64,000 bases of DNA from Gigaspora rosea (taxonomy: Eukaryota; Glomeromycota; Glomeromycetes; Diversisporales; Gigasporaceae): positions 91,937-155,936 of the forward strand of contig QKWP01000256.1 of NCBI GenBank assembly GCA_003550325.1, in the 5' to 3' direction. Position 1 is the stretch's first letter, and each line of letters starts with the position of its first letter. The position numbers were made by a program, and so were the translations under genes. This document shows, piece by piece, positions 35,089 to 46,794 of the stretch. The notes beneath the pieces were generated by a model. The model saw nothing but the letters and a program-made list of their open reading frames with translations, was not told where the DNA came from and searched no databases.

Positions 35089-36302
35089 GTAATAATAGTG
35101 TACGTTTATCGCCTCACAAATATGGTAATAAATTTGAGCGAAGTAATTACTTAATATGTAAACAATATCTTCGCCAATTCTCGTCAAAAATACCTTAACT
35201 TGATCTGCTTAAATCTTTCCGCTAAAGCTTGTTGAGAAATAATATCTGTATTGTATGATAAAAATTTTGTGATTTCGTCAAAATCTTGAGAATAATGCTA
35301 TCTTGTACGATCTTGTTCTAATAATATCTGTTAAGATTTATCTTGCTAAATTAGGTAATCTGTGAATTTATTGCCACACAATTAAGGTAAAATTTTGAGC
35401 GAAGATATTTCTTAATACCGGTAAGTAAAATTTGTACCTCGGGTAAATTTATGAAAATCGCTTAAATTTTAATAAAACATAGATCGAACAGACCAAATCA
35501 ATTGAAGCGAGTAAAGTGAATTTAGTAAAAAAATAATACCTAAGCTTATATTTTTAATTTATTTCATATGTAAAATGAAAGTATATAAACAATTCGAATT
35601 TACCTTCAAAAAATTAACTTAGTTTTAGCCTTCGTAATGTTAGATCCAGTAGTTATACCCATTTTAAAATCAAAGCCTTTATAAATAAGAAATAGTAAAC
35701 ATCCCTTATCTCGTGATTTCACATTATTAGTATTATCGTCTTTAATAAATATAAAAGAGAAAAAGTATTACTGCAATTAGTCGACCAGACCCCTTTATAT
35801 AAAGTAACAACTGCGAAATTACCATGATCGTATTACAATATGCAGTATACTTGATATAAAGACTATGAAAAAGCGTTAGTATTGAATTTAATTAATATAT
35901 TCAAGTGTCCAAAAGTTAAACTAAAAAAAAAAATATCTGAACTCCAGTATCATTCTTATAAGGCAAAACACTGACCAAATCTCCTATGCCTCAATCTTAA
36001 GCATTTTTTTTCATTACATCCAATTTTGACTAATTATAATTCTGACCTAAAATTTTAAACCGCTTAATATTTAGATGCTTCCCCGTTCCTAGTTTTGCGC
36101 GATGACGTCGCGCAGCTACCTTATTAGTTAGATCAATATATGTATGCAGAGTTTATTTGTTTATTTTAATGATGCAATTATGTAATAGGTCGTATAGTAA
36201 GCAGAGTTTAGCATTAAATATATGTAATAGGTCGCAGAATAAGCATTTATAAATAAAAAGGATTAGTAATTTGATCTCTTTAATAATTTGTAAAATAATC
36301 GA
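35089..36302. other. Intergenic, no gene seen
   Basis: AT-rich DNA. A short GC-richer motif at about 36088-36125 (CGTTCCTAGTTTTGCGCGA and CGCGCAGCTACCTTATT) recurs at about 37690-37735 and 39324-39362, suggesting a dispersed element end. No ORF of note. Confidence 0.4.
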
Positions 36303-36516
36303 TAATGAAGTAATTACCGCCTTATCTTGTATACCAATAAGAGTCATGATAAAAGGCGTTAGTTATAACGATAAGGTTTTAAACGGATATTTACTTATTT
36401 ATTAACCATTATGGTTGTAATATATCTAATTTATGTACGTTAATATAGCATGCAGAGACAAATGATGAAATTACCGTATACAAATAAGAGTCATGATTAA
36501 AGACGTTAGTTATAAC

Positions 36517-38566
36517 TAGGGATGACATTCTGCTAATCTGAACTCTGTTCGTCCCTGTTTGGAACCCGAACCAGTTAAACATAAGTTTCAGTCAGGTGAA
36601 TTTAATTATGTAAAAATGAAACTCGGTATGCTCGAATTGAGTTCAAATCGAGCTTATGAGCAAAAAGCTTCATGATTTGTAAATTTCAAACTTTTTGATT
36701 AAATAATATGACACTTAATTAAATGACTTTTAAAAATGAAATACAGTTTAAGTAAAATAATAAAAAGTTTTTAATTGAATTTGATGTCTTTTGAATAGTA
36801 TGACGATTTTAATTAAATATGCCGTTTTTAATTAAATGATTCATTAAAAGTTTATCGATGACATTTTAATTAAAAGTAAAAAAAAAATTGCGTAAAGTTT
36901 ATGTCAAAAATTCTCAAATATATAAATCCATCACTTTTTATTTTTTATTTGGACAACAACTTATTTTAACTGACATACCTCCACGCCGAACTCATTGTTA
37001 TCTCAAGATGAATTCGGACCAGAAGTACTTGCAGTATATGTAATAACGATAAATACCGTATTTTCGCGAAATAACGCCCACCTGCGCGTTATTTTGAGTA
37101 TATGCGCGTTAATTAGAGTACGCGCATGGGCGTTATTTTGAAACAATGGTTGATTTTTTGATAAACTTGATTTTCCAAATAACGCCCATGTGCGTTATAT
37201 ATAAATAGTAATGCCAAGAGAAAACCGGTATGTATGTACGTTGTGAAAGTGGTGACTATCGGGGTGACGGTTAAAAACTACTAACAACACCACTATCTAA
37301 TCTAAAACGCTATCTAACGATTCGTCCAAGACTTGAACTGGCAGGCAGAAAGAGGCGTGGAAGATTTGTTGATTTGGGTCTCAAAGTTCGTATGGTCTTG
37401 CTGTAGAATCGATCTTAACGGTGTCACAGGATCGGGTTTATCGAAATTAAATCACGGGGTATGCAATTGTACCAGGAACGGAGTACAAAGTACGTAGTGT
37501 ATGGTTTATAATAGGCATTTGAAATGCTGTGTCTCTTTTGTATCTGATTGGTTAATCTATCCTTGTGACTTCTGAATGTATTTCTATATTTGTGCATATT
37601 CTATGGGGCTTTGATCGCATGCAAAAAAAAAAAACCAGAAACTTATGCCAATACTGATTTAACCTGTAACTCGCTGAAAATCCACTTTCCGTTCCTGGTT
37701 TTGTGTGACAATATCGCGCAGTTACTTATTCGTCAAATGAGATAATCAATCGTTTATCAATTTACAGAGGTATGGTTATTAAGCGACACTTTCTTTTACT
37801 TCTATCAAATACGAATTTGTGTTTTTTGATATTCACGGGGACAAGAGTTCCAACACAAGACGAATAGTAATTTTATTATCAACGGGTAATTTCTTAGAGA
37901 ACTAACTTCTACTAAATAATTTCGAAGTTCAGAACTCAACTGAGTTAACCTTTTGTTAGCGCGGAGAGGTGGGTCTTTTAAACTTTTCTCCCACTTAGAA
38001 ACATATACAGTTTATGCTAATTCTACTGTATCGCTAACTATCTATGTTCGAAAACGGGAAAATGTACATTATTTCTACGGCAATCTTCCCACCATATTTG
38101 GGCTATGTCAACTTACCGTCGAGAGGGTATTTCGAAGTTCTTCTTTTCTAGCACTTGCCCGTGAATTAATAATTTATCGATTATCAAATGTTAAATATTT
38201 TTCCCGTGTAAACAATATAAACCTGTTTGGCGTTAAAATTTAATGCAAGTTATATAGGGTGCGCGTTATTTAGGGACGCGCATGGGCGTTATTTTGAGAC
38301 ATCGCATGATATTTTGGGGGGTACGATTTTCTAAATAACGCCCATGCCCGTTATTTCGCGAAAATACGGTATGTATTATGCAAATACTCAATATGAATAT
38401 ATGCATGTAGTTTAAACTAACATGTTCGGGCCAACATAATTAATATTCATGTGTATAACCGGTTTTAAAGCAGAGTTTGAAACCCAGTTTTTGTGTGTGC
38501 TTCGGAATAGTGTTAGTTCGGGTTTCGGAGCACGAACTAACCAATTTAAGCAGGATCATATCCCTA
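36517..38566. mobile_element. 2.05-kb non-autonomous hAT element
   Basis: The left end TAGGGATGACATTCTGC and the right end read in reverse as TAGGGATATGATCCTGC are bounded by perfect 8-bp repeats GTTATAAC (36509-36516 and 38567-38574). The neighbouring tandem-repeat unit gives the empty site. No transposase; the interior is mostly a nested TA-target element. Confidence 0.8.
37056..38369. mobile_element. 1.3-kb TA-target element nested in the hAT element
   Basis: Inverted ends CCGTATTTTCGCGAAATAAC are identical over 20 bp and bounded by TA (37054-37055 and 38370-38371). Subterminal AATAACGCCCATG words are repeated in both orientations at each end. The interior includes a piece with ACCAGGAACGGAGTAC/CCGTTCCTGGTTTTG at 37470-37700. 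The 96-codon frame at 37953-38243 starts at TTG and looks spurious. Related to the MITE at 19406. Confidence 0.75.
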
Positions 38567-38870
38567 GTTATAACGATAAGGGTTTAAACGGATATTTTCT
38601 TATTTATTAACCATTATGGTTGTACTGTAATATATCTAATTTATGTGCGTTAATAAGCATGCAGAAACAAATGAAGTAATTACCGTATACAAATAAGAGT
38701 CATAATTTAAGGCGTTATTTATAACAATAAGGTGTTAAACTGATATTTACTTATTTATTAACCATTATGGTTGTAATATATCTTATTTATGTGTGCTAAA
38801 ATAGCATGCAGAAACAAAAAGTTCTAACATTCATATTAGTATAGCATGCAGAAATGAAAATTCTAGCGAG

Positions 38871-39421
38871 GTATCCTATTTCCTTTTTATATCAATTAAC
38901 TATGAAAATATCTTTTATGAGATTATATATATTAAATTAATTGACGTATAAAATATATTTGTGGCACTTAAATAATAATCACTTTAATTAGAAAAATCTA
39001 AATAACAAAATGAAAAGAAAATAAGACATTTTAAATATGTACTATGAACAATTTTTTTTTAACTTTACCTGATGAATTAGTTTTAAACATCAATTTAATT
39101 TACATAAATTTGAATTACTCTACATCATTAGCATAGTTTATGCATATATATCATAATACTTGTGCACTATTTTGACCTCTGGAAATCGCATCTAAATTGA
39201 CGCTTGAGACCAACATATTTAAAATTCCTTGTTCTTTTCCAGATTGATTCAATTGCTATATATATTCAAAAACTTTATAATATACTAAATAAGCGTATAT
39301 AATTACAAAATTCATTATCTGCATTCCTGGATTAGCGCGACTACTTCGCGCAGCTACCTTATTTAAAAACCGTTTAAACCGATAATCCGATTTTATTTTA
39401 TAAACCGATACGATTCCAACC
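38871..39421. other. Intergenic, no gene seen
   Basis: AT-rich. Ends with a run of CCGATAATCCGATTTTATT-like words and GATTCCAACCACTA immediately before duplicated DNA starts, possibly a transposon terminus. Confidence 0.35.
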
Positions 39422-39997
39422 ACTACTCATAAGAACGTTAAACTCAATTTAGGTTTCTAATACTACCAACAAATGGTTCAAAAAGTTTACTGACATCAAT
39501 TCGAACAAATTGGCTAATCTGCTATCAAATTTATCAGGTAGTAATTGAGAATCAGGTTCAGCAACAAATTTGTAGTCAAAATTCTGTCAAATAGTTAATA
39601 AGAAACCATTTCAAATTTAAAAAATTATGTCGTCTTTAGAAAGCAATCATGGCTAAGTTTTGAACAAAGGTCTCTTGATAATTACCCAATTTAGGTTATC
39701 AAATTCAAAAAAATTAAATTGTAGTGATTGCGATTAGACTTTAAATAAATAAGGCCTACTACTAGCCATTTGATGGAATCTGTCGAAAATTTTAAATTTA
39801 GTAATGGCTTGTCAAGCTATAATTTGTATAGAAAACTATTCAAGCATTTATATTTGTTTATTTAGTAGTGCATAATTACGTATAAATATTTCACGTAGCT
39901 GTTAGTGATAGACTTTTCCATAGCTTTTGCTTACGGTTTCACATGATCACAAATGAATAACAATTAAACCAGAATTTTAGAGTATTTCAAATATTTC
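39422..39997. repeat. Third copy of the phosphatase 3'-flank DNA
   Basis: Matches about 18908-19882 and 33585-34179 but sits upstream of gene C, not downstream of a gene. It lacks both the TA-target MITE and the hAT element, and so supplies empty sites for both. Likely the remnant of an additional, otherwise lost, duplicate. Confidence 0.6.
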
Positions 39998-41050
39998 GTC
40001 ACTTGGCGAAAAATCTCCCCTTGAGACTATGATATAATCTATATAATTATATTCTCAACAATGCACACTAATACAGCCTTTTTTATTATTAGACGACTAC
40101 ATACCCTCTAAATAAAAATTACTTTCAGCATGAATTACCTAACGAAACTATGATAAATACTTTTAATTTATTAGAAATCCTAAGAATTTAATTATTAGCT
40201 GCAAAAGATGGTCTTTTATATCAAAGATTCTCAAGAGAGGGTAGATCATCTTTCAATTTTGAAGAGCTTGTTGTCTTTTTCATGCTATTAGATTGGGACC
40301 TAAATTAATTCCTGTTGTCGCACGTCCTATTATTACTAAAGGAGGAGATATTTTACACAACGTCTCTTCTTATTTATTATGAATCATGGCCAAAAACTTA
40401 TTGAATTAAAGATTGCTCATAGTGTAGGACAAGCAGATATAGATGGATTGAAACAAAAGATTACTCCATGGGCAAGTAATCTGACGATAGCAGTTTATAT
40501 ATATATTTATTAATGGAAGCTTCTAATTTATTCAATATTGAGTAGTATTTGAATAATTGATTTGGATTTTCATTTGTTGTAATCAAGGATATTTAGAGCT
40601 TTTCTGAATATCTTTTTAAAGATAATTCAAGCGTGTATTATAATTAAAATGTTGTCAGTGTTATTAGGGTTTAAAGAGGTTCTTAAAATCTAGTGCAAAA
40701 TATCATTGAAATTGCTTAGAAATCACTTTTACTATGATTTGTTAACAATCGTAGTGGTGTTTAATTGTTAAATATCATCGAAATTTCCAAAAACAAAAAT
40801 AATAAAAAAACATAAACACAACAGTCTCTATTGCTTATTTATGATTTTACCAATTCTAATATATTATTATAAAATTTGTCAAGGTAATGATATCTTTCTA
40901 ATCTCTATTTACTTGAAAGTTTTTTTTGTAAAGTTATAATGGATAAATCCGAATACTAGTAATTAGTTAATGTTAATAACGAATGTTCATAACTATTAAG
41001 TATAAATCTAGTTAAGCGAGAAAATATTAAGCAAATGTTAAACCTTATCG
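39998..41050. other. Mostly noncoding, with decayed coding-like segments
   Basis: About 40285-40375 reads GPKLIPVVARPIITKGGD in one frame and 40388-40480 reads KLIELKIAHSVGQADIDGLK in another, both coding-like but broken. Parent gene not recognised; possibly part of the RNF213-like remnant that follows. Confidence 0.35.
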
Positions 41051-41059
41051 ACAAATTCC

Positions 41060-41450
41060 TATAATTAATTAATTTACCGGATGATTTTCAACAAAATTAT
41101 GGATCTTAATGCATCAATTTCTTAAACCATTTTACTTTCCCTAAAAAAATTCCTATTCAGCTTCCTACCCGCCACCTTCAATTACTGATGATGAGCATTT
41201 TGCAGAAATTTCATTTTGAATCATTGATTATGATAATATGTCTTCTGAAGATATCATGAAGAAATATGAAGGTTTAACATGAACATCACATGAGCAGCGC
41301 AGTAGCAACGTGAATATGCACCAGATACATATGTACTATCTACAGATAATCTTTTGAAAATGGCTTTGATTTTATTAAGATCAAGGTAAATATAGCGGCG
41401 GTAATTTGCGGTGAAGCTAGATGCAGCAAGGATATAACTTTTAAAAAAAA
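41060..41450 (+). pseudogene. RNF213-like AAA+ ATPase remnant
   Basis: About 41190-41280 reads ITDDEHFAEIS then YDNMSSEDIMKKYEGLT; about 41308-41385 reads REYAPDTYVLSTDNLL then KMALILLRSR. After a frame change, about 41392-41440 reads IAAVICGEARCSKDI. The order (YVLTxDNxxKMxxIxxR, then VIxxGExGxGKT) is that preceding and forming a Walker A motif in RNF213-type giant AAA+/E3 proteins, which are numerous in Rhizophagus. Here the P-loop glycines and Thr are replaced (GEARCSKD), with stops and frame changes, so it is non-functional. Identification is from motif memory, not a search. Confidence 0.5.
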
Positions 41451-41904
41451 AAATTTTTTTAAATATACTTTTAAACAATTGTGAAATTAATAAACAATCT
41501 CGTTAATATTGCTTTAGACAAGTCTTATCCAGTTCCTTTCAATTGTTGTCAATGTCGAATTTAAAATTTAAATCTGCATGCAGGTGTTAACTAAGCAACA
41601 AATACTTGGCTTTTATATAATGCGAAACCGATTGCAGACAAAAATGAAAGTATGGATATTTTTTTATGAAATTAATACATGCAACCATTTATAGACCTCA
41701 TCACTCATATGTTATTTTTAGGTTTATATGTCTTCTCCCACATACAAATTAACTAATAATTGCCACGTCATAATTATGAGCTGATGTCTAGATTTTGTTA
41801 TAAATTTTAGAAAAAGAAATTCATAAAAATATTAGACTTATTGCAGTGTGCAATCCTTATCGTCTACGTAACAATTGTTAAAAATCGAAAAAGACCTCTG
41901 CTCC
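41451..41904. other. Intergenic before gene C promoter, no gene seen
   Basis: AT-rich with an A9/T7 palindromic stretch at about 41443-41460. No recognised feature. Confidence 0.35.
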
Positions 41905-42129
41905 TCTGATGAATGATGCCTTATTAATGTACATCTAATGCAATTCTTATTTTTTATGATAAATTAAAAGTTATTGTTGTATTGTTAATTCTTTTATATG
42001 GAGGGATGGATATTTTATTCAATGCTTTTAGGGATATGAGCACAATTTTCTGAAAACTAATATAAACAGCCAATTTTGACTTTTCTTTTTAATTTCATAT
42101 AGTTTGCTATTCTAATAAAAAAAAATAAA
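41905..42129 (+). promoter_or_regulatory. Conserved promoter region of phosphatase gene C
   Basis: Shares the GAATGATGCCTTA block and TATA-like ACTAATATAAACAGCCAATT with copies A and B; similarity to them begins here, at the left edge of the gene C duplicate. Confidence 0.5.
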
Positions 42130-43869
42130 ATGCAATCTTACAACAATCTATATTCATTTTTTATTTTGCTATTTTATTTCTATAATCTAGCACTATGTGA
42201 GAAGGATGATGGATTTTCAAAATTATACCAACATGATCCTGAGTATCTTATCAGTAAACATTATTTTATTATCGAACCAGCAGAAACTGCTTTTACTCTT
42301 GACGTTAAGCCAATTAGTTATCCTGATAAATGTGAATTAAAGCAATTACATTTACTTACTAGACATGGTAATGATTATTTCACTTCTACATATTCATAAA
42401 ATTTTGTTGAAATAATAGATAATATTTTAAAAATATTAATTTAGGATCAAGATACCCAGATGCACCTGATATTCTAGCTTTTGATCGGCTTGCAAAAATA
42501 TTTGCAAATGTTTCTGTTGCAAAAAACTGGGTAAGAAAGACAAATAAAATATCATTATTTTAAAACTTAACATTGTTGCTTAAAAAAAAAAAAATTTCAT
42601 TACTTTAGTATAAAAATCCTTTTCCCATGGAAAGAAATTATCAATTGATTCCCAGAGGAGAAATTGAACCATATTATGATGGAAAACAATCCATTCTAAG
42701 ATATAATAAATTTTGGAAACACTATAAAAAAATTACCGGTAGGTATGATCCTGAAGTCGTAAAATTTCAGGCTGGTGCTTATGCAAGGTACGATTACTGC
42801 AATTTTTACACATGCTAAATTTAAATACATTTATTTAATTATTGGTTTGAAATATTAATTTTTTAAAGGTGTGGTGCATCAGCAATGGCCTTTTCTGAAG
42901 GACTATTTAATGGTGATGGCCCTTTAGATACCTGTAAAAATCAACCAGTCTACATTTGGTCTTTACCAGCGGTAGATATTATTTATTTAAAGTATCATTC
43001 TTTTTATCAAATTATAATTTATTCATTTTATTATATTTCCACATAGGATGAAGATAATATTATAGAAATGCATGATAACTGTCTACTTGCAAACGAGACT
43101 GCTTCAAATAATAATCCAGAATTTGATGAACAAAAGTATATTTATGGTAATAAGAGCTTAAAACCAATCGCTGATCGTATGTCCAATGATTATGGTATCT
43201 ACCCACCTCTTGATCCGTATTTAGTACCATCTATATTTAACGCTTGTCAATTTTGGGTCCTGCTTTTTAATCGAACTGATACTTGGTGTTCATTACTAAG
43301 TGAAAATGATATTATAAGATCAATGTATTATATTGATATGAACATATATTATAGATCTTTAAGTAATCCTATTAATGACCGACTCGGTTGTGTCTATTAT
43401 ACTCAACTTGTAAATAGTGTTGATGATTACTTAAATGGAAAATCTATAATGGTAGCTGATCTGAAAAATGGTCATGGGCATACTATGTCTGCGGTATTTG
43501 CTACTTTGGTATGTGAAAAAAAAAGTTTATTATTTATTCCATATTTTAATATACGTAATATTTTATTAAAACCTTTTAATACAGGGTGTAGCTAGAAACC
43601 CCTATCCACTCACTGCGAATTTAACCCTTTCTCAAATTAAACGACTTAAATATACAGTGGGTAAATCTACATATTGGTCATCTACAATTTATTTCGAAAT
43701 TTATACTTGTTCAGACAGTCCAAAAGTACGATTAGTACTTAATTTTGAACCACTACTTATCCCGGGTTGTGAGAGTGAATATTGTGAGTGGTCTACATTT
43801 AAAGAGATTCTTGGTGATAAGATTGGTTGTGATTTTGACAAGATGTGTAAAAATCCTAAAAAACATTAA
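42130..43869 (+). CDS. Secreted MINPP/phytase-like histidine phosphatase, copy C
   Basis: Exons 42130-42367, 42445-42530, 42609-42787, 42869-42971, 43047-43508, 43585-43869; 450 residues, frame intact, all introns GT-AG. It has an N-terminal signal peptide (SFFILLFYFYNLALC), RHGSRYPD split by intron 1, Asn-glycosylation sequons (NRT, NET), and a Cys-rich C-terminus ending CKNPKKH. It is the most diverged paralog: exon 5 differs at many residues around 43200-43400, and the family HAE motif reads HGH (NGHGHTMSAVFATL), so both Ala and Glu are changed. Like copy A it should lie in the secretory pathway. Possible role in phosphate release from inositol phosphates, or a non-catalytic role if the missing acid is essential. 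Duplicate DNA ends at about 43930. Confidence 0.85.
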
Positions 43870-44790
43870 ATACGGTGTATTTTTTTTTGGGAGGGATGTT
43901 CGTGGAACTCAATTTCGTTTTCACTTGCCAGTAAATATTAAATAATTTTTGCAGGAAAATTTGCTGCATATCCTTAATAAACGAAGGAATAGGATTTAAG
44001 TATAAAAAGTTTGCATCGAATTTTATCTATAATCATTGAGAAACCATGAAAAGGTTTTTTTTTTTAAAAAAAATAAATTTTAAAAAGGATTAAATAGTCC
44101 AACAAATCAAACCGTATTGCCGAGTATTTTTGTGCATGCTTAATTTTATATGTTTGTTTTAAGTCCCCAGAGCTTGAATGTCCATTTTCTGCCTGCACGG
44201 AATCTGCAAATTCTGCCGATTCTGCTTACGAATAAGCAGAAAAGGAAAAATTATCGTTATTAGTTATAAATGTCTAAATATAGTAAGTTGCGAAGTTATT
44301 GTTCTGATGATTGACCAATAATTTTTATATTAATTGCCTATCGATTAATCAATTTTAATTGGTTAAGCAGATTATGCAGAAAAGACAGAACAAAAGCAGT
44401 AATTTAACGGCTTAAAAAAGCAGATTTCTGGACACTCTACCCGAGCCCAAAATCCAACTAATCGACTTTTTATTCGTAAAGTTTTACTTCATAGTGAAAG
44501 GAAATTTTAATTCATAAGCTAGTTTTGTACTTGTAACTATAATCGATTGCTATATAAAAGTTTTGTTAATCACAGATGATTATAAGTTTTAATTTATAGG
44601 CTTATGATATAAGTATGATAATACCTCTTATTTATAACTAGGTGTATCAATTGCACAAGCAAAGTGATATGTGCACTAATATCGTAACTAATTAGTTCTT
44701 GACGCAAGCACTCAGCCAAGCTTATTTAGTACGAGTAAGTTCGATAAGTTAATTATAATCATACTGTACATATTATCACAATACAATTAA
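43870..44790. other. Intergenic, possible TIR element
   Basis: About 44173-44440 is bounded by GAATGTCCATTTTCTGCC and, in reverse, GAGTGTCCAGAAATCTGC, and is rich in CTGC/GCAGA words, suggesting a small transposon; no target duplication found. No gene. Confidence 0.35.
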
Positions 44791-44793
44791 TAA

Positions 44794-44910
44794 TCACCTC
44801 CAAGAGCATGTTTTGTTTGGGGCATACGAAGAAAATCCATGAAACCACAAAGAACTGACCATAACGATCTTGCCCTTTACAACTTGTTGAGCCATGTGGT
44901 TTGCGGTCTC
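44794..44910 (-). pseudogene. Short-chain dehydrogenase exon remnant (3-ketosphinganine-reductase-like)
   Basis: On the minus strand an acceptor-like AG (44912-44911) precedes a 39-codon open stretch reading ANHMAQQVVKGKIVMVSS then FSSYAPNK. KGKIVMVSS followed by YAPNK fits strand 5 with the catalytic Ser and the YxxxK motif of SDR enzymes; the SSYAPxK form recalls 3-ketodihydrosphingosine reductase. The Ser-Tyr spacing is shorter than usual and a TGA follows soon after, so it is a relic exon. No flanking exons were identified. Confidence 0.45.
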
Positions 44911-45990
44911 CTACATTAATACAAAAATAGTAAATATGAGTATAAACTAATTAATTGAATTAACATAATTATGGTTATATGACACCAAAATAATTAAGCT
45001 GATAGTTTTCTCAAATTCTTCTATTTGATGATTTATGAATACACTGATGTTGAAAAACCTTTGAAGTTACAAGCACGATAAATAAAGTTAATTGAAAATA
45101 TATATTTTTTATCATTGTAAAGATAAGACAATCCAATTCATTCATCAAGTACCCGAATATATTCATCATATTTTGATGAGTCATTTGATACCTTATTGAA
45201 TTTTCACAATCTTTACAAGATTGAGTTTCCTGCGATCATATTAAAAATAAATGCATGTAAAAAAAAGAGGACAATAGAATGCAACACAAAAATAAACTAA
45301 TAATAATAATAGTAATAATAATAATAATAATCATAATAAAATAATAATAATAACAATAATAATAATTATAATAATAAATACTTTTTTAATTTCTTCTAGA
45401 TCAGGCCCAAACATTTTTTCCTCCAGCTCAAAATAGTACATGTGACATTTAGAAACTATTAATTTTGCAACCACCTTACAAGTTATTTATACCACCCGTA
45501 ACATAAACATGACATGCTAATTACAAACAGTATAATCAAATATAAAAAATTAGAATAATAATTCAGTATTTTTCACCGCTCTTTTTTTTTTTAAAAAAAA
45601 AACTTACCTTTGCTTTAGAATGAAATTTATTCCTTCTCAGGATCTTATCCAAGAAAGTATTGGTAATTAAATAATCTATAGTAAGTAATAAAAATGAGAC
45701 AATTATTGCATAAGGGGTAAATTAAAAAATATAATTTATTAGGGTCATATTTAGTACAAAACTTTTGCGATTTTATTAATGTTTTCGTTTGCATTCCACA
45801 AGATTTTGGGAGTATATAATAAAGTATTATGGTACGGAAATGCAATTTAGGATGGACATGTAGAAATTATGAACTTTTCCTACTAACCCAAACTCGAAAA
45901 AAGGACAATACTAGTGCTTACCTCTAACCCTAACCATTAAAAGGGTTAGGGCTATATATAAAAATTGAATATTGCAAATCTACATTAACG
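44911..45990. other. Intergenic with an (AAT)n microsatellite
   Basis: Contains about 85 bp of AATAAT-type repeats at 45298-45381 and a CTAACCCTAACC stretch at 45924-45937. No gene. Confidence 0.5.
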
Positions 45991-46245
45991 TAGTGTTCTG
46001 ACCCGTCACAACCCTTGGTAGTAGAAAAAATTCCATACGGGTCACCTGCAGGTGGTAACCCGGATCAACCAGGGGATATAAAAAATTTTATAGTCTAATT
46101 CTAAAAAAAACAGAATTACATTCGCTAAAAAAAAAAAAAACAGAATTACATTTGCTAAAAAAATAGAAAAAATATATATATTTATATATATATAATTTCT
46201 TAAGCACGTTTGATGCATAATCTGCCATATATCATATATCATAAA

Positions 46246-46589
46246 TGCATGTTGACAAGGGTCAACTGATCGAAAAGACAGGGAGCATTGGTCAGGGGAC
46301 ATATATCACGTGCCCAGCCCAGCCCGGTACTCGTATCGAGAATCAATTGGTAGATGAAATCAACGTCAGATCTCAAACTCATGCAAATCGAAGGATTTAG
46401 TATCACAAGTGCCTGAACTGGCCTGGTCACACACATAAAGAATCAGTCAGTAAATGAAATCAACGTCAAATCACAAATTCATGCAAACCGAAAAGCCACC
46501 ATACGACTGATATAAATAGGGTCGTCGAAGAGAATCAATTCCACACGCTCTCTCTCATAAGATCCTAATTCATTTAACTTCATTTTCTC
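46246..46589 (+). repeat. Split direct repeat A1 (left terminus)
   Basis: Begins TGCATGTTGACAAGGGTCAA and ends ACTTCATTTTCTC; over 95% like A2 (52050-52393). It includes a TATAAATAGGGTCGTCG block near 46510 that may serve as a core promoter for the element. Confidence 0.8.
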
Positions 46590-46794
46590 GAAATATACAT
46601 ATAACTAATAAATATAAAAAACAATAACAATTATATATATATTAAAAAAAAAACATATATAGTTGTAATAATAATAAAAAAATATCAAATTAGCAGCAAA
46701 TAATTAAAATAACAATAACAATAATAAACAGTAATAAAAATAAAAGAATATATAAAACAAATATACATATACACATATACGGAAACAGTTGATC

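Larger units (their letters stand above)
36303..38870. repeat. ~150-bp tandem repeat interrupted by a hAT element
   Basis: Units share AATAAGAGTCATGATTAAAG, GCGTTAGTTATAACGATAAG, TTATTAACCATTATGGTTG and ATAGCATGCAGAAACAAATG. About two units lie left of the hAT element (36303-36516) and about two right of it (38567-38870). The uninterrupted unit confirms the target. Confidence 0.7.

Noticed and set aside
37953-38243. 96-codon ORF with a basic, Ser-rich protein
   Set aside because: Starts at TTG and sits within a non-autonomous TA-target element; no recognisable domain.
41254-41478. 74-codon minus-strand ORF
   Set aside because: Antisense to the RNF213-like relic; the sense strand shows the recognisable motifs.
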